Assembly: GCF_042100115.1 (NCBI RefSeq)
Contig: NC_091274.1
Location: 2,418,001 to 2,482,000, forward strand
Length of the DNA: 64,000 nt
From: Alternaria dauci
Taxonomy: Eukaryota; Ascomycota; Dothideomycetes; Pleosporales; Pleosporaceae
Direction: 5' to 3'
Position numbers and translations under genes: made by a program
Shown here: positions 32,851 to 43,341 of the stretch, one piece after another
Layout of the letters: every line of letters starts with the position of its first letter
Position numbering within the stretch: position 1 is the first letter of the stretch
Notes under the pieces: generated by a model
Seen by the model: only the letters and a program-made list of their open reading frames with translations
What the model was told of the DNA's origin: nothing
Databases searched by the model: none

Positions 32851-33940
32851 ATGTCTACAGAAACACCAGCTTCGCAATCCCAACACCCGTCCGCTGTATC
32901 GGATAGCAAGGAGCACAAGTTCAATCCGAACTTCACACAGGCGGTCATCAATGCGACGGGGCCAAAGGCTACACCAAGAGTCAGGCAACTCGCGGCAGGA
33001 TTGATACGACATCTTCATGACTTTGCGAGGGAGAATGAACTTACAGTCGACGAGTGGATGACAGGCGTCGAGTTGGTATGTCGGAAAGCATCCTGTGCTT
33101 GAATCTCTGGGTACCAGGCTTTTCGGCCTACTAAACAATGTTTAGATGAATGCAGCAGGTCGCATGTCGGACGACAAACGCAATGAAGGTCAATTGCTGT
33201 GCGACGTTCTCGGTCTCGAGTCTCTTGTCGACGAAATCACCTACAAGCTTGCCTCGACCGCCACCGATGAGCCCACAGCAACCGCTATCCTAGGCCCCTT
33301 CTACCGTCAGAACGCTCCGAAGCTGCCCATGGGCTCCTGCATTGTATCCAAGGAAATAAATGAGCAAGGTGATCGGACATTCATGCACGGTACCGTCACG
33401 GACTTCAAGACAGGACAGCCTATCGAGGGCGCAGTGGTGGACGTATGGCATACAGCGCCGAACGGACTGTACGAACAACAGGATCCAGACCAGCCAGAGA
33501 TGAATCTCAGAGGTCAGTTCACGACGGGCAAGGATGGGGAGTATAGCTTCTATTGCTTGAGGCCGGTGCCCTATCCCATACCTTTTGATGGCCCAGCAGG
33601 CGAAGTCTTGAAGGCGCTGGACAGACACCCATTCCGACCGGCTCATATACACTTTCTGGTATGTCAACTTTCATATTAGCAGCCTGCAATCTGTTGTCCT
33701 AACATAACTTGGCTCACCGCACCTGGCTATAAACCTATTGTTACCCAGATCTTCGATCGAGCGAGCAAGTATATCGACGATGATGCGGTATTTGCAGTCA
33801 AAGACTCCCTTCTTGTAGACTTCAAACCTTTTGAGGGGGATCCACAGGCGGACTTTGAGCTGCCGTATGATTTCAAGATGGCAAGCTTCGAGGATGCGAA
33901 GAAGCACTCGGTTGCAGGGACAACAGAAGAGAGCGCATAA
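32851..33940 (+). CDS. Intradiol ring-cleavage dioxygenase (hydroxyquinol/catechol type)
   Basis: Three exons: 32851-33075, 33146-33658, and 33713 or 33749 to 33940. Intron 1 is canonical (70 bp, GTATGT to TTTAG). Intron 2 is odd: the family-conserved exon should begin at 33713, but the expected acceptor reads TTGG; the first usable AG is 36 bp further on and would delete 12 residues in frame. The enzyme would be 321 or 309 aa. The N-terminal helical domain covers about 1-110 (MNAAGRMSDDKRNEGQLLCD). Iron ligands are visible: Tyr184 (NGLYEQQ), Tyr218 (PVPYPIPFDG), His242 and His244 (RPAHIHFL), with family spacing. The reaction is ortho cleavage of a catechol or hydroxyquinol ring by non-haem Fe(III). 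Substrate is unresolved; the Pleosporales-type N-terminus favours hydroxyquinol. It sits 0.5 kb before a decarboxylase gene on the same strand. Confidence 0.85.
33659..33748 (+). other. Dioxygenase intron 2 with non-AG expected acceptor
   Basis: The donor GTATGT follows HIHFL. A good branch CCTAAC is followed 8 bp later by TTGG where TTAG is expected, exactly at the point where homologous coding sequence (LTAPGYKP) resumes. The next AG in the interval after the branch is at 33747-33748. If intron 2 is retained, the frame stops after seven more codons. Confidence 0.7.
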
Positions 33941-34435
33941 TCGTCAAAGACCTGAACCCAAAAAAACCCCCCAAAAAGAACTCTTGAATTACCCCTAAAA
34001 CTATGTTCTCCAAAGCTCTGATTGTTGTGCTCCCCAATACCGTGGCCATCTGTTTCCGACATCATTCCGGTGTTAAGCCGATCCCCCGCATTGTAGCGAA
34101 CCGTCTCCAACCGAACCGCGGTTGTCATACAACGCCTTACACGCGTCGCACGCCCTAGACAGAGGCTAACATCATGTGAGTCCTGTGATGTTTAGCGTTG
34201 ATCTTCTGTCTTATCCTTGGACTTTCTCTAAACCTTGCTTACTTTACAGATTGACATTATCCAGAATCCTGGCAGAAGCACACGGTAAGCTTATGGCTGT
34301 TACGCCTTACAAGGATTACAGTGTATCAAAACACCATAACTAACAGACGCAGATAGCAACAGTCAAGACTAACATCAAATACTCATACCAAATCTGCAAT
34401 ACCTCCAAAGAGAAAGAGCCAGGAAACAACCCATC
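33941..34435 (+). promoter_or_regulatory. Promoter and leader of the decarboxylase gene
   Basis: This 495-bp spacer begins with A- and C-rich tracts just after the dioxygenase stop. Two intervals look like leader introns: 34176-34249 (GTGAGT to TTACAG) and 34285-34346 (GTAAGC to CTAACAG). Both lie before the ATG at 34436. They are predictions from consensus only. Confidence 0.4.
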
Positions 34436-36397
34436 ATGGCAGGCGATGGCAAGATCACCCTCGGACGCTACATGTGGGAACGCATCCACCAGGTTGGCGT
34501 GGACACGATATTCGGAGTACCCGGTGATTTCAATCTCCAGTTTCTCGATTCCATCTACCTCACCCCAGGTCTATCCTTCGTCACTAATCAGAATGAGCTG
34601 AATGCCGCCTACGCCGCCGATGGTTACGCTCGTATCAAGAATACGCCCGGATGTCTCGTAACCACACACGGTGTCGGGGAACTATCGGCTCTGAACGGCA
34701 TCGCGGGTAGCATGAGTGAGCATGTCAAAGTCATCCATGTTGTTGGTCAGACTACACGAGGGATGCAGAAAGGCAATATGATGATCCATCACAGCATCGG
34801 AAATAAGCCGAATCATCAAATCTACAACAAGGCTAGTGAGGGGCTAAGATTCGCAGCGGCAGAACTCTGGGATGTTGCCGATGCGCCGAAAGAGATTGAT
34901 AGGGTGCTGAGGGAATGTGTTATCAAGAGTGGGCCGGTGTATATTTTCATGCCCCTGGATCTGAGTGCTGAGATGGTAGATGCTGCGCTATTGAAAACAT
35001 CGATTGATCTTGAGCCGCACGTTGACGAGAAGTCACGGGATGAAGCGGTTAAAGCTATCACAGACGCGATTGCGCAAGCTAAACAGCCGACGATATTGGT
35101 AGACGCCCTCGCTCAACGCTTCAATGCTGTCCAAGAGACCGTGCAGCTAGTTCGCAAACTCAATGTTCCTTTCTTCTCAGCGACCATGGGTAAAGGCATT
35201 GTCGATGAGACAGAGGAGAACTTTGTTGGGGTTTGGAACGGCGAAGTCAGTTCTCCGGGCGTCAAAGAAGCAGCGAAACAAGCAGACTTGGTGGTTACCC
35301 TTGGGTACATACCTGCTGATACGAACTCGGCTGGTTTCTCGAGGCAATTAGATGAGAGTAACACGATTCACATCAACCCGCATGACGTTGTCGTAAGTCC
35401 CCAGCACAATTCGTCTGAAACTGGTTACTGATATACACCCAGATCAAGGGCAAACTCTACCCCAACACGGCCATAAAGTCCGTCCTTGCAGCTGTAACCG
35501 CTGCTCTGCCATCGACACCACAGCACAAAATTCCAAAACCACAGCTCCCACCACCCCGCATACCACTCGACGCAGAATCAGCCCACCTCACCCAATCCCA
35601 ACTCTGGCCCGCCATCCAATCCTTCATCCGCCCCGGCGACGCTGTAGTTAGCGAAACCGGAACTTCCAACTTCGGCATCTGCGACATTACCTTCCCCTCA
35701 GACATCAGGTTAGTCACTCAGATCTACTACGGTAGTATCGGTTTTGCTACTGCTGCTACTTTGGGTGTGGAAATTGCGCGGAGAGAGTTAGAAAGCAAGG
35801 CTAAGAGTCAGACGTCTGGACGAGGAGGAGAAGGAAGGACGATTTTGATGACAGGAGATGGCAGCATGGCTTTGACGATCCAGGAGATTGGTACTTTGAT
35901 CAAAGCGAAGTGTAAGACGATTGTGTTTGTCATTAACAATGACGGATATACGGTTGAGAGGCTGATTTGGGGGGCTCAGCAAGGTCAGTCTTTCCTTCCG
36001 TCCTCCTTATCTATCATCTGTTCTTCCACCTCTACCTAGAAGGCAGTAGATCCAAACTCAACTAACTCTCTCGACAGCATACAACGACATTGTCCCCCAC
36101 AACTACTCCCATCTCCTCCCTCTGTACCACCACCCGGATCCGCAATCTTCCTTCCACCGCGCAACCACTCAATCAGAGTTAGCAGCCATCTTGGAGAAAC
36201 CGCAACTCAAGCAACCGCAGAATCTGCAACTCGTGGAATTGGTGGTCGACAAGATGGATACGAGTTGGAAGTTGGGCACGGCGCTGGCGTGGAGGAGCGA
36301 GGAACATAAGGAATATCTTACTAGGGAGGGCTTTGTGGATACGTATGGCGGATGGGGGTTGGATGGCAAGGCTGGAGGGAGTGTAAAGTGGAGTTAG
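34436..36397 (+). CDS. Thiamine-diphosphate 2-oxoacid decarboxylase (pyruvate decarboxylase type)
   Basis: Exons 34436-35392, 35443-35983 and 36078-36397 give 605 aa, with introns of 50 bp (GTAAGT to CCCAG) and 94 bp (GTCAGT to GACAG). The N-terminal ThDP domain carries GVPGDFNLQFLDSI and the catalytic Glu in TNQNELNAAYAADGYAR. The middle domain follows, then the ThDP-binding motif MTGDGSMALTIQEIG continuing to FVINNDGYTVER in exon 2 (the classic GDG...NN). The reaction is decarboxylation of pyruvate or an aromatic/branched 2-oxoacid to an aldehyde in the cytosol. Sequence alone does not separate Pdc from Aro10-like enzymes; proximity to an aromatic-ring dioxygenase and an alcohol-dehydrogenase relic hints at the aromatic side, but this is weak. 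It converges with the membrane-protein gene 196 bp away. Confidence 0.92.
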
Positions 36398-36593
36398 GAA
36401 GGGACAAGAGGTTACATAGCATGCTTATTCAAGAATTATCCACATGTCCAACTTGGAGTTGTTCGTTGACAGATAACATAGATCGACTATGAAGTAGCTC
36501 TTACCTCCCGTTCTAACTTCGCAGACCCTGATGACCATGTCGTTCACCTCTTTCCCTTCTCAATCTCTCTTCCTCCGTTATTTTTTTCTTGCT

Positions 36594-37036
36594 TCAAGCA
36601 AACACTCCGAGTAAACAAAACCACACAACAATAAGCTCGTAGATCATCACAGGCTGCTTCTCCCAACTATACATGACTGCGGCGAATCCCAATCTCAACG
36701 GGATTGTAGAAGCCATCATGCGACGGTTGCCTTGGAAGGTGAAGATAAGTTGGTACCAGCCTACTGCTATTGCACCCAATCCTTTGTCACGTCATTAGTC
36801 TGGGCTTGGAGTACCTAGGTATGATGGATGTCTGAGAACATATGCGGGTGTTCGAGGCGGAAGACGAAGAGTGGAAGTTTCGACATACCAATCGATTGCA
36901 ATGCCTTATCTGGGCCTTTCACGCCAGTGATGGCAACGTATTCATCGGGGTTGATGAAGGGGTAGATGCCGAGGGCTATGTTGACGAAAGAGTGCAAGAT
37001 GAGGAGGAAACGAGCCATGCGCGAGATGGGCGACAT
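36594..37036 (-). CDS. Small four-helix membrane protein, function unknown
   Basis: Exons 36889-37036 and 36594-36781 encode 111 aa. The 107-bp intron (donor GTATGT, branch CTAAT/GTGAC, acceptor AAAG) splits a Gly codon and joins DKALQSIG to LGAIAVGWYQ. Hydrophobic segments are at about 8-25 (FLLILHSFVNIALGIYPF), 48-62, 73-85 and 92-110. There is no signal cleavage site. An in-frame second Met (MARFLL, residue 7) is an alternative start. I do not recognise the family. A TTTATATAG string 30-40 bp upstream of the ATG may be a core promoter with a very short leader. Confidence 0.7.
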
Positions 37037-37477
37037 TCTGATGAATTGAAGTACGGTGGAACTTGGAGCACTATATAAAGAGATATCGTTATGATGTTCG
37101 TGAACTCATCCAATTTGCAAGAAGACATTGATGGAGCTTCCAAGACTACGCCAACCCCGCTATGGCAAGGCGTGCCGTGTTTACCGCCCACGTGGACGCG
37201 AACCTATCCCGATTCACAGATTTGTCTCTCAACTAATCTCGCGGGTCGTTCACAAGTCACTACTAAGCCATACGTACGATGCTATGTAGTCACCGGCACG
37301 ACAGTGTCATTCGCGTATCTTTGTGCGAAAACCATACGCTAAGAAGATTACACAACAAACCATTAACATTTCGGCACTCTGCTACATACATCCCAATGCA
37401 CATTTTCTCATCTCATTGTACCCTACTCGATTTGTTTCTCTCTCGTGCGTACGAATCTGTAGCGTGGCTTACCCTCT
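37037..37477. other. Spacer between membrane protein and ADH relic
   Basis: It was read in all frames for the missing C-terminal part of the alcohol dehydrogenase fragment; none was found. Nothing else was recognised. Confidence 0.45.
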
Positions 37478-37846
37478 TCATGAAGTGGCTCCGAAGGACA
37501 ATGAGTTCAAATATCCAGCTAGAGGCAACCTGTCGGAAGAGAATGTCGACACAATTAGGTCCAACAATACCACGTTGTTACTCTGGTACCAACTCCCATA
37601 GTCTGATGCGACGAAACGATCAATACCAAGCTTCTTCGCGTCCTCTTTTTTTGCGTACGAGCGGAAAACGACAACGAACCCCTTCGCTCGAAATGCCTCT
37701 GCAAAGAAGACACCGAAATGGTCTAGACCATCTAGACCAATGCTCCCAACGCGCTTTACCATTGCACTGTACTTCTTGAAAGGGCTATACGCCGTGATGC
37801 CACCACACATGATCGACGCCGTATGCTTGCTCGAGATCTGATCCAT
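37478..37846 (-). pseudogene. Truncated zinc-type alcohol dehydrogenase relic
   Basis: A 122-codon frame resembles the central, cofactor-binding part of NADP-dependent cinnamyl-type alcohol dehydrogenases (Adh6-like). SIMCGGITAYSPFKKY marks the expected domain junction and VDLIVSTVSS-like text appears as LIVSTFSSDRLPLAGYL. The N-terminal catalytic zinc half is absent: the frame starts only 28 bp after the stop of the neighbouring regulator gene. The C-terminal third is also absent in any frame beyond 37478. The Rossmann loop, normally G-x-G-G-L-G-H, reads GLDGLDH, so two glycines are Asp. Both changes, and several others, fit G-to-A transitions as left by repeat-induced mutation, though at least one change goes the other way. 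The product cannot be a working dehydrogenase. Confidence 0.75.
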
Positions 37847-37873
37847 ACAGGTGTGGGTCGGATGCTACAAGTG

Positions 37874-40571
37874 TCAAACACCGTACCCGACGTTCCCAGG
37901 GTTGCCCGTCCCAGCCCACCCATTGAGATCGAAAAACCACTCGGGACTCCTTCCAAAATGAAAGCCATTTCCTAGGTCCATAGGGTGTCCTTGCATGTAG
38001 GCATTGATGTCAACGTCCACGCCCATGTTTACATCTCCTAGATCGGCATCCAGCATATTCATCCCCTCCATCGTACCGTCAAAAGGGAGAAAATCTGCAG
38101 CGTCACTAAAGCCACTCTGGGCGTTGGTACCAGTAGGTAGATGCTTTCCAGTGATGTCATCAGCGCCTTCGCCACGGCCGTGTTCTCTTCCATTGAAACC
38201 CCCGTTCGAAAGACTGAGATCGATTTCTTCGCCGTGCTCATCCCGATATACTTCAGCCAGTATCCGACTCGTTTCTCTTGTACAAGCTTTTGCTGCTTCA
38301 AGGACAGCTGCGTCGAGATCGTTACCAGATACTAAAGCGTCGATGCGTGCTAGTGCACAATGTATGAAGACAACACCCTTTGCGTTCGTTTCGCCATTAC
38401 GAAGTCGGGCTGTTCCCAAGCGAAGTGATGATTCCAGGACTTCGCGCAGGGGCTGATATTGTGCCGGTAGTGGTGACAACCCCGTGGAGGAAGATGTTGG
38501 TGTTCGTGCGGAACTCATGGGAGCAAAGAGCGCTGCATCTTCTAGTCTCTCATTGATTTGCGAAGTAAGCTCGTAATATACGGTTGACATGCTGTAGAGG
38601 TAGAATGACTTGAAGAAGCCGACACATCGCTGTGTCATACGTGTCCAATCGTCTTCTTCATCAGGCGCATTTTCCGTTGCCGGCGCGTAGATCGCCAACG
38701 AGGTGTCCAAACATATCTTCCGTGAGTAGTGATAGCGTGGGTTTCTGAATGCCTTTGAGAAGTATGGACGGTGGAGACAGAGGACGAAGCGTCGGACCAG
38801 GGTGTCGCACATTTTTATCTGGAAAGGCGTGATATTGTGTCCCGCAGCTAATGCAGCTTTGAAGAACATCATTCCATCGCGACAGGCGTTGGTTAGTTCG
38901 CTGCCGACACGTAGTACGTTATCGTAAGATATATCAAAGCGTAGATTGTTGATCAGCTTGATGATCTCTAACCTTGTAGGAAGTGTCTGTGTGAAACCAA
39001 TTTGAATACTACTGTCGGTGAAAGTAGTTTCTGGTTTCACATCCAATGGTGCATCAATGCCTTCACCCATGTCTTCATCGTTGATATTAGACGGCGGCTT
39101 GGTATCGTAGTCGTTGACAGAGACCATGGGTGGCATGCCCATATCCAGGCTACTTTGTGCAGTGATCTCCAAGACGGTCGCCCAAAGCCTGCGTCGCATC
39201 TCACCATGATAGACGCTGATTTTGGGGAAATGGGACGGGTCTCGATGCAAACCGAGATGCATGGCCGTTCGCAATAGCGTGCCTGCGGGTATCCAGATGT
39301 GGTCGCCATCGACGTTACAAACTTGGCGTGCGATAAGAACAAGAATCTGTATCTGCAACCCTATCATGTTTAGACGCGACTTCGCATGGGGTGCACTTTG
39401 CCACTCTGCTGCTGCCTGGATCCATTTCGCGGCCGAGACGCGGAGCTTGGCCTGCTCCGGTCCAGTGTAAAATGGCACGCCGATTGCGCATACCAGTAGG
39501 ATTTTATGAATAATGGATGGCTTTGCGGGCACGGTGCCTAGCCAATAGGCGTCGTATATCTTCTTGAAAGAAGGAACGTGCAAGACACGAAAGACGCCTT
39601 CGAATGTGCGTAGGTAACAGTCAACAAGTGCATCGCTGATCACCTTTGGTGGAATGCATGCCTGCAGTTCTGGTGATATAGAAGGCTGTGACATGCGCGA
39701 GGCCTTGATGATGCGAGCCATTCGTTTCACTTCCGAGACGGTAGCATACAGTTCAGTCGACTTGTTCCTAGGTGGCAAAGTGAGTTGATTTCTTTCAAGT
39801 TAATCTCACGCGCGATAACATACACTTCTTTCCTGTTTGTGTTTTCGTTGATCGTTGTATTCGCAGCACCTAGAGCATCATACTGGTTGACACACGTTAG
39901 TGAAGTCCTGCGCAGGTATGATCTTATAAAGATCTTGGGCAAGGTTCACTTACAGGGTCTATGGCATTGACCCAATGACTCTGACCATAAAACTTCGACT
40001 TTACAAACTGACCGCTTGTGGCATCTGAGCTCTCCTGTCTCGGCAATGGACTACTGCTCAGTTGCTCGTTCAAAGTAGCACTTGCCAGCTTCTCCTCCAA
40101 TCCGTGGATCCGATCCAACAAGCTACTGATAACGAAGCCTTGCGTATTGTCCGAGTGCGAGTTTAAGTTGAAAAATGGTCTATCGACAGGCAAAGGCTTC
40201 AGCTTGCCACCACGTTCTCCGAGAAGTCCAGGTGCCACATAACGATTAATCATCGCATCGAAATTATTGGACGGTGTGGGCGGCCGGGGAGAAGACCGAG
40301 CCGGATGTCCTTGGTCCTGGTCGTTGCTGTGGCCTGTCGATGTACCATCTTCGGGTGACCTTTCGCCCCTTTCTGATCGAATTCCCGGGCGTGTAGGTCT
40401 AAAGGTGCAGGTTGCCGATTTGGTTCGCGTGCATGCTCCACATGGTTTCTCTCGATCGCATTTCACCTTGCGCATACGACACTCGACGCAAGATAGTGCG
40501 GGTCTTCGACGACGTTTTGCTGGTCCGTTGCCGTCCGTGTCTGCACATTGAATAGTTGGTTGCTCAGCCAT
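37874..40571 (-). CDS. Zn2Cys6 fungal-specific transcription factor
   Basis: Exons 39954-40571, 39824-39882 and 37874-39767 give 856 aa. Introns are 71 bp (GTAAGT to ACCAG) and 56 bp (GTATGT to CCTAG); the tiny 59-nt exon 2 encodes YDALGAANTTINENTNRKE. The binuclear zinc cluster is near the N-terminus: Cys28, 31, 38, 44, 47 and 55 (Cx2Cx6Cx5Cx2Cx7C) in CVECRMRKVKCDREKPCGAC, preceded by KRRRRP. A linker and a short coiled coil (LLDRIHGLEEKLASATL) follow. The fungal-specific regulatory domain begins around 270: DCYLRTFEGVFRVLHVPSF, then AMHLGLHRDPSHFP and RRRLWATVLEI. It acts in the nucleus as an activator; its target is unknown, but its place beside the decarboxylase/dioxygenase genes makes it a candidate local regulator. 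The ATG at 40571 (MAEQP) is the first in frame. Confidence 0.9.
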
Positions 40572-41505
40572 CCTGAATGGTGAGTACAAGAAATAGAATC
40601 GTGATTGAATATGCTGCGTAGTATCAATAGTATGCGATATTTCCAGATTCTGGAACCGTTGTGAGTAACTGGTTTAGTGATGATCGGTCTTTTGTTAAGC
40701 GCGGGTCGGTGATTTCGGTGATCTCGCCATGAGGCATCTGCGGCATATTCGCAGCCTTTCTATACCTCATTACAACAGCATAGCCACAAAATGAAGCATC
40801 GCACATCGCAGCCCTCGTTAGCTCTGAGATATCAAACTCAAGCGTGACGTCTGTCAGGTATAACGATGGTGTATTGATGGAGGCCTCGCGGCGTGAAACA
40901 AGTTTGGGAAGGTGTCGGCCTCGGGCTGGAGCCAGCCACACGACAGTCGACGGCGTCTGTGCGCGCACCCGCTCACACGCAGCCTCTGTACCCTCGACAT
41001 CCGACTTTGAGACGAACCTAAACTAAATACGGCTTCTAATTACTTCACATCTCATAAAGTACGCACGGATGAAAGCGAGAACACAATAACGTGATCTGTT
41101 CTCGTTTACTCGTTCCCATTCATGTATTTTTACCTGTCTTTTGAACCTCGACTGGCCGGTATACTGCTCATAGCTACCGCACTTGCTAGTTGTACGCCCT
41201 GGTATGTTGGTAGCATCGTACTGGAAGCCTCCAATAACGGTGAAGACGACGATGACGTGATAATGGTTGGCTGGGGTTGTCATGGCAGTCGGGTGTAGAT
41301 TTCGAGAGGCGCAATAGTTGAAGGCAGAGGTATACAGAGTATCACTGGCGTCAGTAAGTCGATAATCGTAGTACTGAAGTACCATGCCTGATTAGATACG
41401 ATGCTATCGTCAACTCCATCCAGCGTATCCAGGGACATCGTCTCAACACCGCCAACACCTTGCTAAATGCCACAACCGCTACTCATACACCCCACATATC
41501 CCTCT
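40572..41505. other. Spacer upstream of the regulator gene
   Basis: About 0.93 kb containing the promoter of the Zn2Cys6 gene at its left end and the 3' end of carbonic anhydrase at its right end. Open frames here show no family likeness. No repeats were seen. Confidence 0.4.
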
Positions 41506-42503
41506 CTACATATCCTTTGTCAAATCATAAATCTTCTGAATCTCCTTAAGCTGCCCCTCGTGGTCAAACTTGAGATCCTTCAACAGTCCATCCTCGAATC
41601 CAAATACCCAACCATGCACAACAGGGAACTCATTCTCGGCCCAGCACTGCTGCACAGCCGCCGTCTTGATAACATTTCGGCACTGCTCATACACATTGAG
41701 CTCGACAAGCTTGTTGTACTTGTCTTCCTCTGTGCCACCATTAGCGACAACGTCGTCCAGCTCCTTCTGGTGCAACCGGTAGACATCGCGGATGTTTCGC
41801 AGCCATGGGTTCAGGAGACCCATGTCCTTTGGTGTCATGGCGGCCTTGACACCGCCACAGCCGTAGTGGCCGCAGACAACAATGTGCTTGACTTTTAGGT
41901 GGCGCACTGCGTAGTTCACGACGGACATGACGTTTAGGTCGATGTTGTTGACGAGGTTGGCAATGTTGCGGTGGATGAACATCTCGCCTGGTTCAAGGCC
42001 GGTGATGGCTTCGGCGGGGATGCGGGAGTCAGAGCAGCCTGTAGGTGAGGGATTAGCAACTAGCTATGTGATGTATTGAGTCATTCCAGTATAGCAGTGT
42101 GCAACTCACCAATCCACAGATACTCGGGGGCCTGTCCGGCACTCAAGTGGCTGAAGAAGGAGGGATTCTTCTTCCTCATCTCATCGGCCCACTTCTTGTT
42201 GTTCTCAAAGATGCGGTCATGGCTCTGCTGGAGGTACTTGCGCACCTCCTTGGGCTCTTCCTTTCCAGTCATTCTGGGCCACGAAAAGTGTCTCTTGGCG
42301 CTGATTGGCTGTTGTGCTGTAGCTGTTTGCAGGAGCGGTGATGATGCTGGTCCAGTAGAACAGAAACGCAACAAAGGCCGGTCAAGTAAACGAGAAGTAC
42401 GCTGCAGCGGCGTTGAGCTTGATAAGAGACGAGATGCGGGAGCGAAGGAGAGCTGCCCCGCTGCGACTAGCTCTCGGAGAGCGTGGGGTAACCGGTGCGG
42501 CAT
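41506..42503 (-). CDS. Beta-class carbonic anhydrase, probably with mitochondrial presequence
   Basis: Exons 42110-42503 and 41506-42038, 308 aa. The 71-bp intron (GTGAGT to TACAG) splits a Gly codon just before CSDSR. The zinc ligands are Cys133 (CSDSR), His189 and Cys192 (VCGHYGCGG), with the Asp135-Arg137 dyad. The reaction is reversible hydration of CO2. The first 75 residues are rich in Arg, Ser, Leu and Ala and lack acids (MPHRLPHALRELVAAGQ), which fits a mitochondrial targeting peptide. Met78 (MTGKEEPKEV) starts the conserved cytosolic form, so two isoforms from one gene are possible. It is divergent from the DUF3253 gene, 339 bp away. Confidence 0.93.
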
Positions 42504-42842
42504 GACAGGACGACCAGGAAAAAAAGATGGCGCAAAAGAGGTACGACGCCAATGACAATGCTGCGGGCAGTTTCGGTTCTAGGAGAGAGGGGACGCGAAA
42601 CGGAGAATGCTCGAATTATTTTGCTTCTGCTGCGCGCCGATTGGGCGCTCTGACGTCAAAGGATTGGCTAAAGCATCAAGGGCCCTGGCTGCAGATCAGC
42701 GAGACGATGCGTCTAGCGGAAAGATTGGGGTGAAATATCGAGACTGCAGCCTCATTGCTATCTCCACGGAACAACCCAAGAATTGTCTGTTGCACCGAAA
42801 CTATTGGGTGCTCCACAACGCCGGTTAGCTGGACACAACACA
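42504..42842. promoter_or_regulatory. Divergent promoter, carbonic anhydrase / DUF3253
   Basis: The 339-bp spacer lies between opposite start codons. It holds two copies of a CCAAT-type sequence: CCAAT on the + strand at 42549-42553, and ATTGG at 42638-42642 and 42651-42657. These may bind the CCAAT complex. Confidence 0.4.
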
Positions 42843-43139
42843 ATGGCTCTTGACAATGCCAAGAGAAACATCATATCGCGCCACGCCGACCGTCTGTTGA
42901 GCACAAGGGCTTGGCCAAAGACGATCTGCCCCTCCGAGATTGCCCGCGCGTTATCACCAGAGGAGCTGCGTACACTGGGCGCATCGGAGTGGAGGGACAC
43001 CATGGATTACATACGACAGATAGTGTGGGAGAGGAGAGAGGTTGGAGAGGTCGAGGTGATGCAGAAGGGCGAAGTGGTCGACGTGGAGAGCTTGGAGGAT
43101 ATCAGAGGACCAATAAGAGTTAGAAACGTAAAAGGTTAA
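42843..43139 (+). CDS. Small DUF3253-type protein
   Basis: Single exon of 98 aa beginning MALDNAKRNIISRHADRLLS. The body WPKTICPSEIARALSPEELR, then WRDTMDYIRQIVWE, matches the DUF3253 winged-helix-like family found in bacteria and fungi. No catalytic residues are known. A basic end (RGPIRVRNVKG) follows. The start at 42843 has context ACAATGG; an upstream in-frame ATG 20 codons earlier would add a less conserved sequence. Confidence 0.8.
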   Translation: MALDNAKRNIISRHADRLLSTRAWPKTICPSEIARALSPEELRTLGASEWRDTMDYIRQIVWERREVGEVEVMQKGEVVDVESLEDIRGPIRVRNVKG

Positions 43140-43341
43140 TACAACATCAGCAAATGCTGCGGATGTTGTTGCAGATTACAACGTGTATAGTGATTCCGAT
43201 GCAATACGAGAAACGATTAGTCGTTCCAACTGGTCCGATCCATATGCTGACCTTGGGAGAGCCACACCCCCACCAACCTCGGATAAACTCGAATAAACTC
43301 CAATATATGCATGCATGCAAACCTTTGCGACATTTCTGTCT

